Position numbers and translations under genes: made by a program | Notes under the pieces: model-generated | The model's input: the letters and a program-made list of their open reading frames with translations, nothing else | Told to the model about the DNA's origin: nothing | Databases searched by the model: none | Assembly: GCA_021234155.1 (NCBI GenBank) | Contig: JAJEKV010000277.1 | Coordinates: forward strand, 62,001-126,000 | Length of the DNA: 64,000 bases | DNA from: Isoetes taiwanensis | Taxonomy: Eukaryota > Streptophyta > Lycopodiopsida > Isoetales > Isoetaceae | Direction: 5' to 3' | Part shown: piece by piece, positions 1 through 11,885 of the stretch | Layout of the letters: each line of letters opens with the position of its first letter | Numbering within the stretch: the stretch's first letter is position 1

Positions 1-3000
1 ATCGTCACCCTCGAGGTGGAAATAAGCGGCATCACGGGAGGGAAAAAGTAAATCGTGTTGGTGAGGAAGAAAACATGAGAAATAGAAATTGTGTGTGATA
101 CAATGATAGCACAATGCACTTGTGAAAAGAAGAGCTCAACGGACTAGCTAGAAATGAAGTTCCGACAAAATATGCATAATGATAGCAATGCACAATGCAC
201 AATGATTGAAGAAGGTGTATCCAGGGAACAAACAATATGCCTAATCTGTCAAATGAAAGGGTCACACTAAGAACATGAAAAGTTAAACACGTCCAATAAC
301 ATAAAAAACAACTTCTCTAAGCTGACCCGGATGCATGACAATCACCAACATAATGATCAATCTCAGAGCAATGTCAAAGAAGAAAATAAGGTTGACACTG
401 ATCGAAGAGCAAAGAGGTTCATAAGGTCGGTGAAATGGTGTGGAAGAAGAATAGGAGAGAGCGGAAGGTGCCAAGGTTGAGTTCAGGTTAGCAGAGTAGA
501 AATGTGTGGTGATGTCGGAAAACAAATAATGCCACATGCCTAAAGCCATGAATAAAGGCCCCCAATATGAATCATACTTTTTGCAAACAAGAGGGCGAGA
601 TTGAGGGAGCGAATATATACATGTCAGCCCAACCAAAAAGAAGGTCAAGAAGGGAAATGATGAAAGTTTCAGGATCACAAAGTAGATCGAACAAAATAAA
701 GAATTTGAAGTAGACACAGGTGGGGTTATGGCCAATGAAAAGGAGGAGGCCAAAGTGCCAAGATCGGGATGGAGTGCAAGGAGGTTAGCCATATGGTAGA
801 AAAAGGACAAATGAAAAACACAATGAGTAGGTAAAATGTCATATCAGAACTAAAGCTAGTGCCATACATATGGTCTGCTATTATAACGCAAAAGAAGGAA
901 TGAATATGAAAGAGGTTGTAGACATGTTAGCACAAACAAGAGCAAGGTTAAGAGGAAAAATTAAGATTAAGGTTAATGTGAATCAACATAAATCGAGCAA
1001 ATTAAATTTAATCAGAAATTAAGATTAAGGTTAATGTTAATGAGGGTGAAGTAGTCAAAAGTGAGGTTATGGCCAATGAAAAGGAGAAGATCGGGGTCAA
1101 AAATGCTAAGGTCAAGATGGGGTGCAAGGAGGTAAGCCAGATAGTAGAAAAGGATAAATGAAAATACAATGACTAGGTAAAGTGACGGATTATAAATAAA
1201 GCTAGGGCCATATGGAGGGTCTGAAATACTAAAGCAAAAAAACAGTAGTGGACATGATAAAGGAACCAAAAACACAAGGACTATCGGAAGGAACATGTTA
1301 GAAAAGAAGAACGCCTGTTGAAATGTAAAATATAAAAGAACGCCTAAGGATAAGGCCGAATGAATGTGCATGACGGGGAGGCGGCAAAATTTGCACAACA
1401 ACGAACACTCAAAGTGATGTGAGCAATTACTAATGAGGAAAATCAACAATACATGAAAAAAGAAGATAGCATCACTGGGAGGGTGGAGAAAAGCGCCACC
1501 CTTGCGTGGAAGAAAAACCATGATAAATAGAAATTTGACGTCTAGCAAAATAAGTTACATGAAGGAACATCGCCAAAAATATAAAATCCCAATAGGAAAC
1601 TAGATACGAGGTGTGAATAAGTGCATAGATAAGAGACCCAACAATGTCCTAAATGCAATTTTCCAAAGAAAAACAATTCCAATGTAACCTCTAATTCATC
1701 TTATCTTATCTTTAATTCCATTTTCAAGATGTCAAATGCATAAACCGACTAAAAAATTTGCCCTAAACCAGAGAATAAAAACAAAGTATACCAATGTCTA
1801 AAGTCCAGCAGTCTAAATGGCAAGAGACAAGCACCAGACAAGGGGACAGAAGGGAAATCAAGCAACCATGGGGCACGAGCACATCCTCCCGAGGGTCGGG
1901 CGTGTCTTTGCTCCTAACCGAAAAGACATCGCGGATATAGGTAAAAAAGACCCAAGTCGAGAGAATGTTAAGATGGTGATATTTGAAGGGAGGAGGGCAA
2001 AACGGGAAAACCAAGTCAAAGGTAGAAGTTATGGCGAAGGATATCGAGGAGATAGAGGTTGAGAGTGCCAAGGGTCAGGTAGGAATAATGAGGTGAGTCC
2101 AATAACCAACTGAGGAAATGGGTAATGGGAACGCAACAACTACATATTGTCATGTGGAAAATTATAGCATGCCACATCTAGATACAAAATAAGGCAACTC
2201 GTGAGAAACATTCAAAAACTTATACTGGACAAATAAATGGGCATATGTAAAGATGACAATCCATAACATAACATATCAAGAGGTCAAGAGTACCAGGACA
2301 ACAAAGAAAATGCTTTAAGACCCAGTATGAAGCAAAATGTCCAACAAAAGGATAGCAAAACAGAACAAGAACTCGCACACCAAAGTGTAAACCGATACTG
2401 GACAAATCTACCTCCACATCTAGATGCAAAAAATGACATTCCAATACATGTATATATGGAAAATGGGTGTAGAAACACACTTGACATAGGGCCAATGGCC
2501 ATAAACCTATAGAAAATATGTATAAGAAGCAGGCAATCAACATGTGAAAACGCCAAGTATAGATCACCGAAGAGAAGCAATATTAGACCCGGAATATAGG
2601 AAACAAAGAACTAGGCGAGCAACGAACTAAGAAAATACTCGATGAAGCTCATCAAAAGAAAAGAAGGCATGCTCCTCCCTGATACGTAAAACTCAATGTC
2701 CATAAGGCACACCATATGTGTCCACAAAGATAAAAAAAAGTGAAGACAATCAATCCATAATCAACCATAGACATATTATATCGATATAGCATTATAAAAA
2801 TCACTGTCAGAAAAATCAACGTAAGACAAGAAAGGAATTACTCATAATTATGTGACACGTGTAGAAGCCAAGGTTAAGGAGAAGACAAACGTTAGTCAAG
2901 GTCAAGATCGACTGCATATAGGGAGATAGCCAAAAATTATCATATTCCAACAAAAAACAATAGCTCAAAGTTACAACTCACAACCCATGTCAATAGCAGC

Positions 3001-4117
3001 AAAATCCACAATTACAAAAGAACATTAAGGACAAATCACCCAAATGACATAATGAAAACACCATGTATAGTAACTTCTACCAAATGCATCATAAAAAACG
3101 TGAAGGCTACGCATGCCTATAGCAAAAAGGGAGCTCAAAAAAATCCATGTCCCAAATGAAATAAACAAATAATAAATTACCTCATGCGCACCTTCGAGGT
3201 TCCCCTAAGAATGTCAAAAAATCCCAGCATGTAAAGTGTTCTTGTTCCAGGCATCCCCGGTAGGAATACGAAAAACCCACATAATGTGTCGAGACAAATT
3301 GAATAAGGAAAAGTTGGCACCTAACCAACTTTCATGATAAATCCACTTAAACAATGGTCTAGAATAACTTGTAAGCTAAAGAAATGGTATATAGTTGCAT
3401 ATGGTTAAGTGGCATGTACTAACTTCGAGCCTCAAGCTCAGATCGCCATTCAAACACTCAACTTGAAGAAAATTAGCAAACACAAATAGATAGCCTTGTC
3501 ATTCCGCAGCAGGATAGCAAAAGAAGAAATAGATCGAGAAAACAAGGAGGGCACCATTCTAAACAATGCTTAGAGGAGATATTTGCTATACCAAATGATG
3601 GTAGAAAAGCCATATGCAATACAAACTTGACCATATGATAAAAAGGGAGAAAAGGAGGAACAAGCTAGATGGAGAAGAGTCAAGAAGGTCGCGTCCATAC
3701 AAGATTGTCTAAAGCTCTTCAGCACCTTCTAGAATGGAAGAGATCGCGCCTATAAGGAAAGCATAGTAGAAATGAGGAAACCCCTCAAGCAGATGCCAGA
3801 TAACATGGGACTTAGTAGAAACAACCAAAATAGTGCCCAAACCCTATTGCAAGAGAGCATCCTTCTATGAAGAAGATATCCAAACAAGCTTAGAACCATA
3901 TTTTGGAATCGTTAAACAAGATGAGCCTCAAAAGAAAGATGTGTGCTGACAAGGAAAAATACAATACAAATAGAAACCCCGGAAATGGAACATCCATCCT
4001 AACAACAAAATTTCTTTTACCACCAAAATCATAAAAATGATGTTAGAAAAAAATGTCTGAGATGAGTAAGAACAAATAACAATCGTCAACAAACCATGGA
4101 TTAGATAAAGATAAAGA
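1..4117. repeat. Purine-rich, strand-biased repetitive block, no gene
   Basis: The + strand is strongly enriched in A and G over several kilobases. The long open frames on the - strand are therefore low-complexity Phe/Leu/Ser/Tyr-rich translations with no domain. Bases 29-93 resemble 1467-1533, suggesting an internal repeat unit of about 1.44 kb, and a shorter duplication lies at 704-1222. I see no RNA gene, transposon terminus or coding region I can name. It is probably decayed repeat DNA; the family is unknown. Confidence 0.5.
704..1222 (+). repeat. Imperfect tandem duplication, about 340-bp period
   Basis: The segment at about 704-880 recurs at about 1045-1222. Both copies share the phrase GGTTATGGCCAATGAAAAGG, then a GGGTGCAAGGAGG-like stretch, and end in a related CATATGG/GGTCTG sequence. 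The copies differ by many substitutions and small indels, so the duplication is old. Confidence 0.7.
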
Positions 4118-4390
4118 TCCAACAATAATATGATCAAGGGTTATGGGATGCGTTATTTACAAGAAAGGGGGCACATGATTAACAAGTTCAACCGGATTAA
4201 AAAAGGCAAAAACGAAACAAAAAGCCCTAAGGACAAGTAAACAAAGGGCCAAGGCCCAAAGAAAACATGAGGGCAAGGGCCCCAATACAAAATAGGATGA
4301 ACATGCTCATGGATGCTAAAAGGATAGGAACAAATGGAAATATTCCGGGTGACATAACCTATCCACGATTAGGGAGAAGGGAAAAGTGGT
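4118..4390 (+). repeat. Dispersed direct repeat, copy 1
   Basis: This segment begins CCAACAATAATATGATCA, contains ACATGATTAAC and a GTTCAAC phrase, passes through CCTAAGG, and ends near GATTAGGGAGAAGGGAAAAG. The same order of blocks recurs at 6013-6262 in the same orientation, about 1.9 kb away. No coding potential or terminal structure is visible, so it is an unclassified interspersed repeat. Confidence 0.65.
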
Positions 4391-6012
4391 CTAGAATAAT
4401 CGCCGTTCCCCCTCGATAAAGGGGCCCATTTCTTATGATTGGTTTGTTTGTTAGAGTTAGGGAGACTTGGTAGTCAACATTGGAGAAAGGTCAAGGGAAT
4501 CTTTATCTTCAAGGTGGTTGCCATCATAAGAATATGCTCCATTTGAGGTCAAAGGATGCTTATAAGGTTTTGGGTAAATTTTGGAAGATACCTTTTCAAG
4601 ATTGGAAGCTAGAGTTTGGAAGACCCCCATTGTAAACTAAAAATTTTTTGCCCTTTAAATTATTCGTTTACGCATTTCTCCATGCCCCCTCATTTTTTTG
4701 CCTTGATTCCTCAACCCCACTCTCATTCTATCACAAACTCCTTTCTGAATTTCATATGCCATTCTACTTTTGGCCCTTTCCTTTGGAAAATAAATTCTGC
4801 ATCAAACCCTAGGTGAATAACCTAGGTATCATTCTAGATGCCAACAGGGATGCCATATGCCGGATCTGGCAAGGCCAGATATGCTCCCAACCTTTTTGAG
4901 GGCATCCTCAAAGATTCCTAGGAGATCCCAAAAAACCAAAGGTTCATTTTCCCACCACTTACACCATTGAAAATTGAATTTTTAAAAGGTCCAACGAATC
5001 TCCAAATATAATAGTGAAAGATGCTGGCGACATTCCCTCCTCAGAACCTAAAATTGGAAAAGAGATGATTCCGAAATGGGCCGGGGCCTCTGTTTTACGA
5101 GGGTGAATTGAACCCAATCTTCTCTTCCCCTCTGGGGCCCTAATAGAGAGGAAAACAAACCCATAATCAAAGCCTAAGATTTGGATCCATAAAAATTTGG
5201 GCCTGGTCGGGGAGCCTTCGGAGGGTGTGGCGGAGGCTGTGGGGAGCAAGAATTTTTGAAGTGGTCGTGGTTTTGCCCAGCCATTCGCCTCCAAAACATT
5301 GATGGGTGTCCGTGGCTCATGATCTGAAGGTTAGATCGGAGTGCAGAGGAAAGTGGGACACCAGGATTCCAGCGGATGGTGGATCTTGAAGAAAAAGGGC
5401 TTGTTACTAAAAAATCGTGCTATTAGGGACAATCAAGGCTACATTATTGATGATATATGTTCTTGGTGGAGATCCGGAACTTGGGTAGGCCGGACCCGAT
5501 TATTACCAATCAAATCAAATGAAAACTTGATGGCAAGAGGCTATTCAAAGCTATGCTAGATCTATGAAAGTCATTACCGGCATACTTGGAATATAGAACC
5601 ATGTTTTGCTTGACATCAAGAGGCTTCCGATTGGCATTTATTTCCAATTAACCCCGTGTCCAATGGCAAAAAATCCTCTCCCACGACAAGCTTGTCTTTT
5701 GCAGAATCGGTTAATAAAACCCTACATGCCGTCTTCTAAAAGCAGGCCAAAATCTTAATGAGAACTCCGTCATTTAAAGCCTGAAGGACCGTGAGATCAT
5801 CGTGGCAAAGGAACCCTTATTGCCCAAACCGTTTCTGAAGCCATTTCAACCTCGATTGGTTACGAACTCTCACGGTTGATTGCAATATTGCCCCGTATTG
5901 ACCAAAAATTGCCTTAACTTTAGGGGATGGAGGTACTCCCTGGTTGATGCTGCACCCGAGGGGCTAAATCTTTACCTTAGGCTTGCCGACAACTTTTAGA
6001 AAAGATGAATGT
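4391..6012. other. No recognisable gene
   Basis: This stretch lies between the two copies of the dispersed direct repeat. Short open frames (for example 5341-5559 +, 72 codons) have no domain I recognise and are closed by stops in every frame. The sequence could be decayed transposon DNA, but nothing specific supports that. Confidence 0.4.
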
Positions 6013-6262
6013 CCAACAATAATATGATCAAAATATGAATGTGCGTTATTAGCATAGGAGTAGGACACATGATTAACGAGTTCAACGGGTAATAAAAATG
6101 CAAAAACAACAATAAAGTCCTAAGGCTCTATAAATAAGCTGCAAGAACCTGAACAAGCGGGAAGGGATCTGGGTGGCTGTATTCCTCTAAAAAGTAAGGC
6201 CGTAAAAACAGAGAGGAATAAATGGAGAAACGGGTGGTTTTGTCGGATTAGGGAGAAGGGAA
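6013..6262 (+). repeat. Dispersed direct repeat, copy 2
   Basis: This is the second copy of the repeat at 4118-4390, with the same order of blocks and scattered substitutions and indels. It also ends in the shared GATTAGGGAGAAGGGAAAAG phrase. The two copies flank a 1.6-kb stretch of unassigned DNA. Confidence 0.65.
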
Positions 6263-7084
6263 AAGAACAGGGCGGAGATGGAGGATGGCAGAATATGTCT
6301 AGTCTTGAGCTACGGAGTAAGCCGCGGCGATGAGAGCATCCATGGTTAGGCTTCGAGCAATTTGAAAGATGAGAGCTCACGGGCCTCCCGATGCAAGAAT
6401 CGCAGAGCAAAAGATTATGGAAAAAAGAGAAGAGGTCGGACAAAGGAAGCAAAGTTGGAAACTAGAAAAAGGCGAGGCGATGACGTTGAAAGGCAAAGAG
6501 ATTAGGGGCGATTAAATGAAGCCGAGAACGCGTGTCTTCAAATCTGGCGAACCGGGCCTGGTTAGGTGGATCGAATGAGCCAAGAAAAAACGGTTGATAG
6601 AGATCCCCGATAGATACAAGTTGGATTCCGTGGGAAAAAACACAAGAATTGGAACCGCCTAGCAAATCCTGAAGTCGGGTTAAATCGGTATGCCCTTCCG
6701 AGATGCATAAAATCCATTAGGCGGATTTGTTATCCCGGGTTAACCGAATCTGGCGTAAAATGAATCGGGTCGGTAGGTAAAAAAAGGTAGAGATGCGGGG
6801 GCCATGGAATCAGTTTTGGGGCAGATCCGCTAAAGATCCCCGCTTTGTTAGACCGAAAAACCGAATGAGGTGAAAGAAAACCGTGAAATAGACCGGGAAG
6901 CAGTGTCATTGGTAATGGCGGTGAAATGTCTTACGTGGAACTGTCTGGAGCTTGCGGATGCGCGGATCGATGCAACGGGCTTCCCTCCCGCAATAGCCCG
7001 GATAAACACAGGGCAATCTCTTCCCACGAAGAAAGCGACAAACGATGCGAGAAGAGCATGGCATCTAAATCCAATCGATCTCCC
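6263..7084. other. No recognisable gene
   Basis: The stretch is moderately GC-rich. Overlapping short ORFs on both strands (about 60-120 codons) shadow each other and show no recognisable motif. It adjoins the left inverted repeat of the putative transposon, so part of it could belong to that element's end. I cannot place the true terminus. Confidence 0.35.
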
Positions 7085-7156
7085 TATACAATGGGCAGCA
7101 ACTTGGTCCGTTATATGAGAGTCAGGGATCCGGTGTTTACGGATTATTTGCCTCAC

Positions 7157-7180
7157 GGTGTTTTCGGGCGTCGAAACACC
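7157..7180. repeat. Hairpin GGTGTTT / AAACACC in left inverted repeat
   Basis: GGTGTTTTCG and CGAAACACC face each other around a GGGCGT loop, making a short stem. The arm sequence is the same as the core of the minisatellite units found at 8.36-12.66 kb. The equivalent position in the right inverted repeat (14370-14394) has a hairpin with the same arms. Confidence 0.7.
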
Positions 7181-7220
7181 CAATGCATGCCCATCCGCTG
7201 GTCCATGCATGCGCCGATGC

Positions 7221-7758
7221 CATTAGGGATTTTTTGAGATCATAAAAGGGCCTTCTAAGAATTCTTTGACTAAGCTATATGAACTACCAATCGTAAAAGC
7301 AGGCTGGTAATCCGGTCAACAAAATAGTTATAACTAACTCTTTGGATCACATTTTCTAGCATATAGAAAAGTCCAAATGAGCTCTTATTTGGTGCAATAG
7401 ACCAACCTTGGGTGGTTTGCATATCTTTTAGCCCCCGTAGGATAGTAAAAAATGATAAAAACCATATTTTTGGAGTTTTGACAATCATAAGTGGTTAAAA
7501 TATGTGCAAAGCACATAAAGTTGGAAAGATCTCAACGAGCTCATTTGCATTAAAAGCGAGTCATTTGCACTAAACGAGAGCTCATTTGGACTTTTTCTAT
7601 CAGCGGTTATGCTAGAAAGTATGATCCAGTTGAGTTGGATTAGCTTTGTTTTTTGGCCCCGGACCAAATCAACTCGATTTCCGATTGGTAGTTCATTTAT
7701 CTTCATTTGGCTTAGTTGGCATGTTTTGAAGGCCCTTTTTAATCTCAAAACCCTAATG
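7221..7758. mobile_element. MITE (538 bp) inserted in the left inverted repeat
   Basis: The left end starts CATTAGGG and continues TTTTTTGAGAT, AAAAGGGCCTTC. The right end, read on the opposite strand, starts GCATTAGGG and continues TTTTGAGAT, AAAAAGGGCCTTC. Weaker inverted similarity runs about 75 bp inward, ending in ATGAACTACCAATCG on both sides. The related sequence at 14.3 kb lacks these 538 bp, giving a natural empty site. There is no coding capacity. A TTA/TAA next to GGG...CCC suggests a Tourist-like (PIF/Harbinger) MITE, but the target duplication is ambiguous. Confidence 0.75.
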
Positions 7759-7975
7759 CGAAGACGCCGAGGATCCATGCATCCCGGCCATCTTCAACCG
7801 CCAGAATCGAATCCCGCGGTTTTGTCCGCAAACACCACCGATGTTTTTTGAAGGCGCTTTTTGGCAAAGATCGCATCGGTACGTGGCGGGTTTGTTTGAG
7901 GTTGCGGGTGCATTAAATCGGGGTTATGATTGTACCCCGCCAAATTCAAAGCGGGATTGCATTCCCCACAGTGAG

Positions 7976-8358
7976 CAAATCCGGTAGTGTGGGTATGGTT
8001 TTTGGCCATGCCAATATGGTAGGTGTTTTGGACAATACACGGTATTTCGGCCATAAGTGTTTTACGGTCATGGGCTAAGTCTTTCGGCCCACAGGGATAC
8101 AAATGTTATAGAGCCATCCCATTGACATAGTGTAGATAAATATTGTGAATGCCAAATTTGCAACCCAACATGGAGTTAGGGGTTTTACATCTTGAGACAT
8201 GTAATTGGAACATAATATCTAAAACATTGAGTTGCAATCCACAAGATCCCGATTGCAACCAATTAATAATCATAAATCTCAATTGGAATTGATAACTTAA
8301 TAATGCTAAGAACATTGGATATAATATCTAAAACATTGAATTGCAACTCCGCCACAAG
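7976..8358 (+). other. Lead-in to minisatellite with degenerate units
   Basis: Loose, diverged units of the GGTGTTT/GGCC minisatellite occur at about 7988-8095. An AAAACATTGA-TTGCAA phrase occurs twice (near 8219 and 8329) just before the first dense array. A similar AAAACATTGAGT phrase precedes the arrays at 11.88 and 12.34 kb, so it may be the conserved left edge of the repeat unit. No gene is seen. Confidence 0.45.
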
Positions 8359-8600
8359 GACATGGTTTATTTGCCACAAGCATGGTGTTTCGCCGCGGAG
8401 GCATGGTGTTTTTCGGCCACAAGCATGGTGTTTACGGCGGAGGAATGGTGTTTCGGCGAGGAGGCATGGTGTTTTCGGCGGAGGAATGTGTTCGGCCACT
8501 AGCATGGGGAAGGCGAGGGCATGTTGTTTATGGCCACCATTGGTGTTTTACGCCGGGCATGGTGTTTCCGGCCAATTTTATGGTGTTTACGGCAATCCAT
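8359..8600 (+). repeat. Minisatellite block A (about 20-bp units)
   Basis: About twelve units follow the pattern CATGGTGTTT-n-GGCC/GGCG with variable 4-10 bp tails. Many carry CATGGTGTTT followed by CGGCGGAGG. The flanks contain TTGCAACT phrases on both sides. The units translate into imperfect short peptide repeats on both strands, but frame is not conserved, so coding is unlikely. Confidence 0.85.
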
Positions 8601-9180
8601 AACATCTCAATTGCAACTTATTAATAATTAAAAATCTCATTTGGAAATGACAACACGAAAATGTATAGAATATAAAATGGTAACTTTTCAAATCTCAAAT
8701 GGAAATGATGATTTCATAATGTGTTGACTAAGGGTAAGGTGTTTCTAGCCAATGTTATGGTGTTTTTTGGGTGTTTCTAACCATAACCATGGGTAAATTT
8801 TTGTTCAGAAGGGAGTACTAGTATTAAATGCACTTGAAGTGGGTGGAAACTAAATATTCTTTTAAACATCCTTTATCAATGGTACGACATCAATCATCAC
8901 AAGATTTTTTAAATTTGAGGGCAAAATCTAATGGTTCGAAATAAAATGTTCTGTCAGGAAAAGTATCTTGGTCGAAGCGAAAAGCACATGTCCAAAAATA
9001 CTTCCCAAAAAACGGGGGCTGATTTTGGCTTGGTATGGCTTGGTCGAAATAGGAAAGCTCTGCACCCAAAAAGCATTCCAAAAAACAGGGCAGATTCGTT
9101 TATAGACGGCTATGGCGGCCGCTCTCGTACGCCAATATACATGATGGGCTGCCCCAATGGCAGCCCTGAGGAAGAAAATG
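8601..9180. other. AT-rich spacer, few stray minisatellite units
   Basis: Stray GGTGTTT units occur at about 8738-8792. Downstream, around 8996-9095, a stretch related to CCCAAAAAACGGGG is loosely repeated. Open frames here (for example 8931-9188 +) have no recognisable domain. Confidence 0.35.
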
Positions 9181-9502
9181 CAAGTTGAGAGAGCCTTGAC
9201 CGGCATTACGGCTCGGGGAAAGCTTCCTGAGGAAGCGGTGGTCACCGAGGGAGCGGGGTCACCGAGGCGGTGGTCACCGAGGCATCTCAGAGAGGAACTT
9301 TGCTGCAAATGAGAGCGGGGGCAAAAGGGAAAATAGCGGCAGCGGCGGATGCTATTCAAACTAAGTCTTTGAGAGAGATCAAGAAGCAAAAAGGACAGAT
9401 ATGGAAAGCCCACCGCTGCGTGGAGCACCTCGGGATGCCAAGGTAGTTGCCGCTTTCGGGAGGAGGATTCCGGAGATCGATGAAGCTGCTTTGAAAACGC
9501 AG
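9181..9502 (+). other. Exon-like segment ending at a possible splice donor
   Basis: A + frame stays open to GAAGCTGCTTTGAAAACGCAG followed by GTATTATT, a plausible splice donor. The predicted peptide end (EIDEAALKTQ) looks helical. A small GGTCACCGAGG direct repeat lies at about 9237-9280. No protein family is recognised. A long - strand frame across the same DNA looks like chance. Confidence 0.25.
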
Positions 9503-11123
9503 GTATTATTATAGCAATAAGAAAAATAGGCATGTTTGTTTATTTCAAGGTTGTATTTGGTCTTCGGTTAAAAGCAAGCGGCTGCAAGATCACTTGGCAA
9601 AGGAGCACGGATTGCATGTGGTTGTGCGGGGTCCTCAAAAGGGCGAAAAAGATTGGTCGCTACCAAGCGTAAAAGAAGGAAAGGGCGAGATTTATCCCAA
9701 GATGTTTTCGCGTGAGCCCTTGATCTAGAAATATAAGTATAAGTTAAATCTGTCGAGGTTTTAAAAAGAGATGCAAAGAGCTAGCTCTGGGTGCTGGCGA
9801 GGGCTATGCTCAATATTGAAGATGGGGAGGAGAAAGAGAACACTTTGGAGTCTTATGCTTTGAGAGTATATATAGCTCGAGAGGAGGATGGAATGGGAGG
9901 CAATGAAAGAAAAAAATTGCTGGATATAGGAGAGGTACATAGCACACTATTATGGTGCGGATTACGTGGACCCGAAAGGAATGGGTTGACCGTGAGGCTT
10001 ATGGGAATTTGGAGACATACAGCTTGGGGGGCTGCAGACCACGACTTCTTTATTGTGGCAGGTTTGAGGGCGCTCTAGTGTCCCCAAATCTCCATCCACC
10101 TGATTACATTGCTAACAAAATCCATAGTTCTTTGGCTTGAATTTTAAAGCTCCACGAAACCAAGGTGAGGGATTGGGGAAACTTCTTTGGGTACCCTTTG
10201 AGTCTTTGCTTTGCGAGCTTCTCGTGCACCGGATGTCTACTTACTTGGATGTGGTAGATGATGGGGAGGAGACAGGCGTGATCAAGAGAACAATGGTAAC
10301 TATGACCCGAGGATTTCATTTTGGATTTTGAATTCTTCATGCATCTTGATGACCTCACTACCTTGGAATGGGTTAGCAAAAGAAGAAAGGGAAAGCCATC
10401 AAGGCCAATCCAATTCTTTCATACGATGCTTTCGATTGGTCTGCATTTTAGGAGCCCACTTTGGGCTAATGTAAAAGATGGCAAAGGTGAATTTGTGATA
10501 CGTCAATGGAAAGCCATTTCCTTTGAGCATCTGGTTGGATAATCAGGAGAAGGTTGGCTTGTCTTATTTGAATGAGCAATGCGTTAGGTGCCTACTTGAT
10601 GTAAGTGTCTTCCCTTTTATAGAGTCGATTGTGCATCTTTTTTTAATTCAAAATTCACATTGCAAGGTGGTCTCTCATACCATACCAGTCCACCGGAGAC
10701 GAAGTCATGTGTTTTTCATCACGGGTGGTAGACCTCTACATGAATAAGAGAGAGTCAACGGAGGAAGATTATTCCTCCCAGACCTCGAACCAACCATCTC
10801 TTCTCTTGGGTTTGTGGTAAGAAGGTAAGTTATTTTTGGCATGATGACATTTATACTCGTCCATTTATTACTGCTCCTCTGATTCTGTCTCTCTCACCTC
10901 GTTTAAGTGCGACCACCATTGGAGCCTTTACAGTATTGTTTGATTGGGAAATATGTAAGTCACTTGGAGTGCCACACCACCTTCTTTTTGCATTTTGATT
11001 CTATGATGAGATATCATTTACGTCTGCGATGTGGCCGGAGAAGTAGTCGAGTAAGTTGTTTGCATGCAATACTATTTGTTGGTTTTTTTAAATTCATCTC
11101 TCACTAGCATGAGATGGCTGCAG
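9503..11123 (+). other. Unassigned, scattered coding-like frames
   Basis: Several + frames of 60-95 codons (around 9791-10140 and 10321-10747) read like fragments of protein, with shifts from frame to frame. A stretch at 9880-9920 faintly recalls an OTU-type protease segment, but the diagnostic residues are missing. I would not name it. It may be a decayed or captured host gene. Confidence 0.25.
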
Positions 11124-11305
11124 GCTGCTCAAGGAAGTGCATGCTAGTTGGGGCAGCCCTGCACCACCAGAAATGGTTGACATTCAAGCAATTGAAATGC
11201 GCGGTCCACAATGACAAAATGGTTCGGCGTGGGGTGTACACATTCTTGTATGCAAGGTGTTTTTTATCACGAGATTTCATTCTCAAGGATTTCCATTTCA
11301 CTGAG
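11124..11305 (+). other. Exon-like segment bounded by AG and GTAAGG
   Basis: The segment starts after GGCTGCAG and ends CACTGAG before GTAAGGGT, a strong donor consensus. One frame is open throughout and encodes about 60 residues (including KWLTFKQLKCAVHNDKMVRR) with no recognised domain. Its position between the inverted repeats fits capture of host exons by a transposon, but this is inference. Confidence 0.35.
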
Positions 11306-11654
11306 GTAAGGGTATTGGTTGTGTGAAGATACTACTTGTGCAATCACACTAACAAAATTTGAAATGGTGACTCGGACTGGTTTGACAAGATTGATGTAGC
11401 AAACTGTAGAAACACATTTAAGCGACATCTTTGGCAGGCTACATGAAGCCGTGGTGCAGGCAAAAAGCCACCCAAGACAATCTAAGAAATGTTATGTTTT
11501 TCTTTTGCTTTGAAACTCTTGAACAGTGTTGGCTTCTAAACTCTTGATTGGCTGGAACATGGTAGCAGATTTTGTAGTTATTCCATGATTTACAGCATAA
11601 GTTATTGCATAACTATGTCACAGAAGACTTGTACAGCATTCTGCAACTGTTATG

Positions 11655-11872
11655 GATGGTGTCTCTTTGACCAGAAACACCAAGTATATGACCAGAAACA
11701 CCTGCTATTTTTGCCAGACATCTTGGTATTTCTGGCCAAGTTAGTGGTGTATCGGCTATATTCTTGGTGTTTCTCGTCTTGTAGGTGGTGTTTACGCCCA
11801 GGCAAATGGTGTTTCTGGCCAGAAAAGTGGTGTTTCAAGCCACATCCTTGGTGTTTCTGGCCACAAGAATAG
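11655..11872 (+). repeat. Minisatellite block B, with inverted units
   Basis: The first units are in the opposite orientation (two copies of GACCAGAAACACC at about 11669-11703). Later units read GGTGTTTCTGGCC. In one frame the block encodes a heptapeptide-like repeat around WCFWP, which simply reflects the 21-bp period. The orientation switch inside one block is unusual for slippage-generated arrays. Confidence 0.8.
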
Positions 11873-11885
11873 AACATGTAAAACA

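Larger units (their letters stand above)
7085..7975 (+). repeat. Left inverted repeat, interrupted by a MITE
   Basis: Read 5' to 3', this segment matches the reverse complement of 14475-14098. Shared landmarks in order are GGATCCGG, ATTTGCCTC, a GGTGTTT hairpin, CCAATGCATGCC, CGCCGAGGATCCATGCATCC, and a stretch ending in CACCGATGTTTTT and a CCAATTCAAA-like block. The match is broken by 538 bp at 7221-7758 that the other copy lacks. Confidence 0.75.

Noticed and set aside
283-1548. Long - strand open frames (178 and 175 codons) that look like membrane proteins
   Set aside because: They translate the purine-rich + strand block, giving low-complexity Phe/Leu/Ser runs. The two frames partly repeat each other because the DNA is duplicated. 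No topology or motif supports a gene.
7748-7760. Telomere-like CCCTAA
   Set aside because: Only one unit, and it is part of the MITE inverted end.
8928-9533. 201-codon - strand ORF
   Set aside because: It overlaps a better + strand exon-like frame, has no domain, and its composition follows the GC-richer DNA.
9791-10078. Possible OTU-type protease segment
   Set aside because: Only a faint likeness (YIAREEDGMGGN); the conserved Trp and the catalytic Cys and His contexts are missing.
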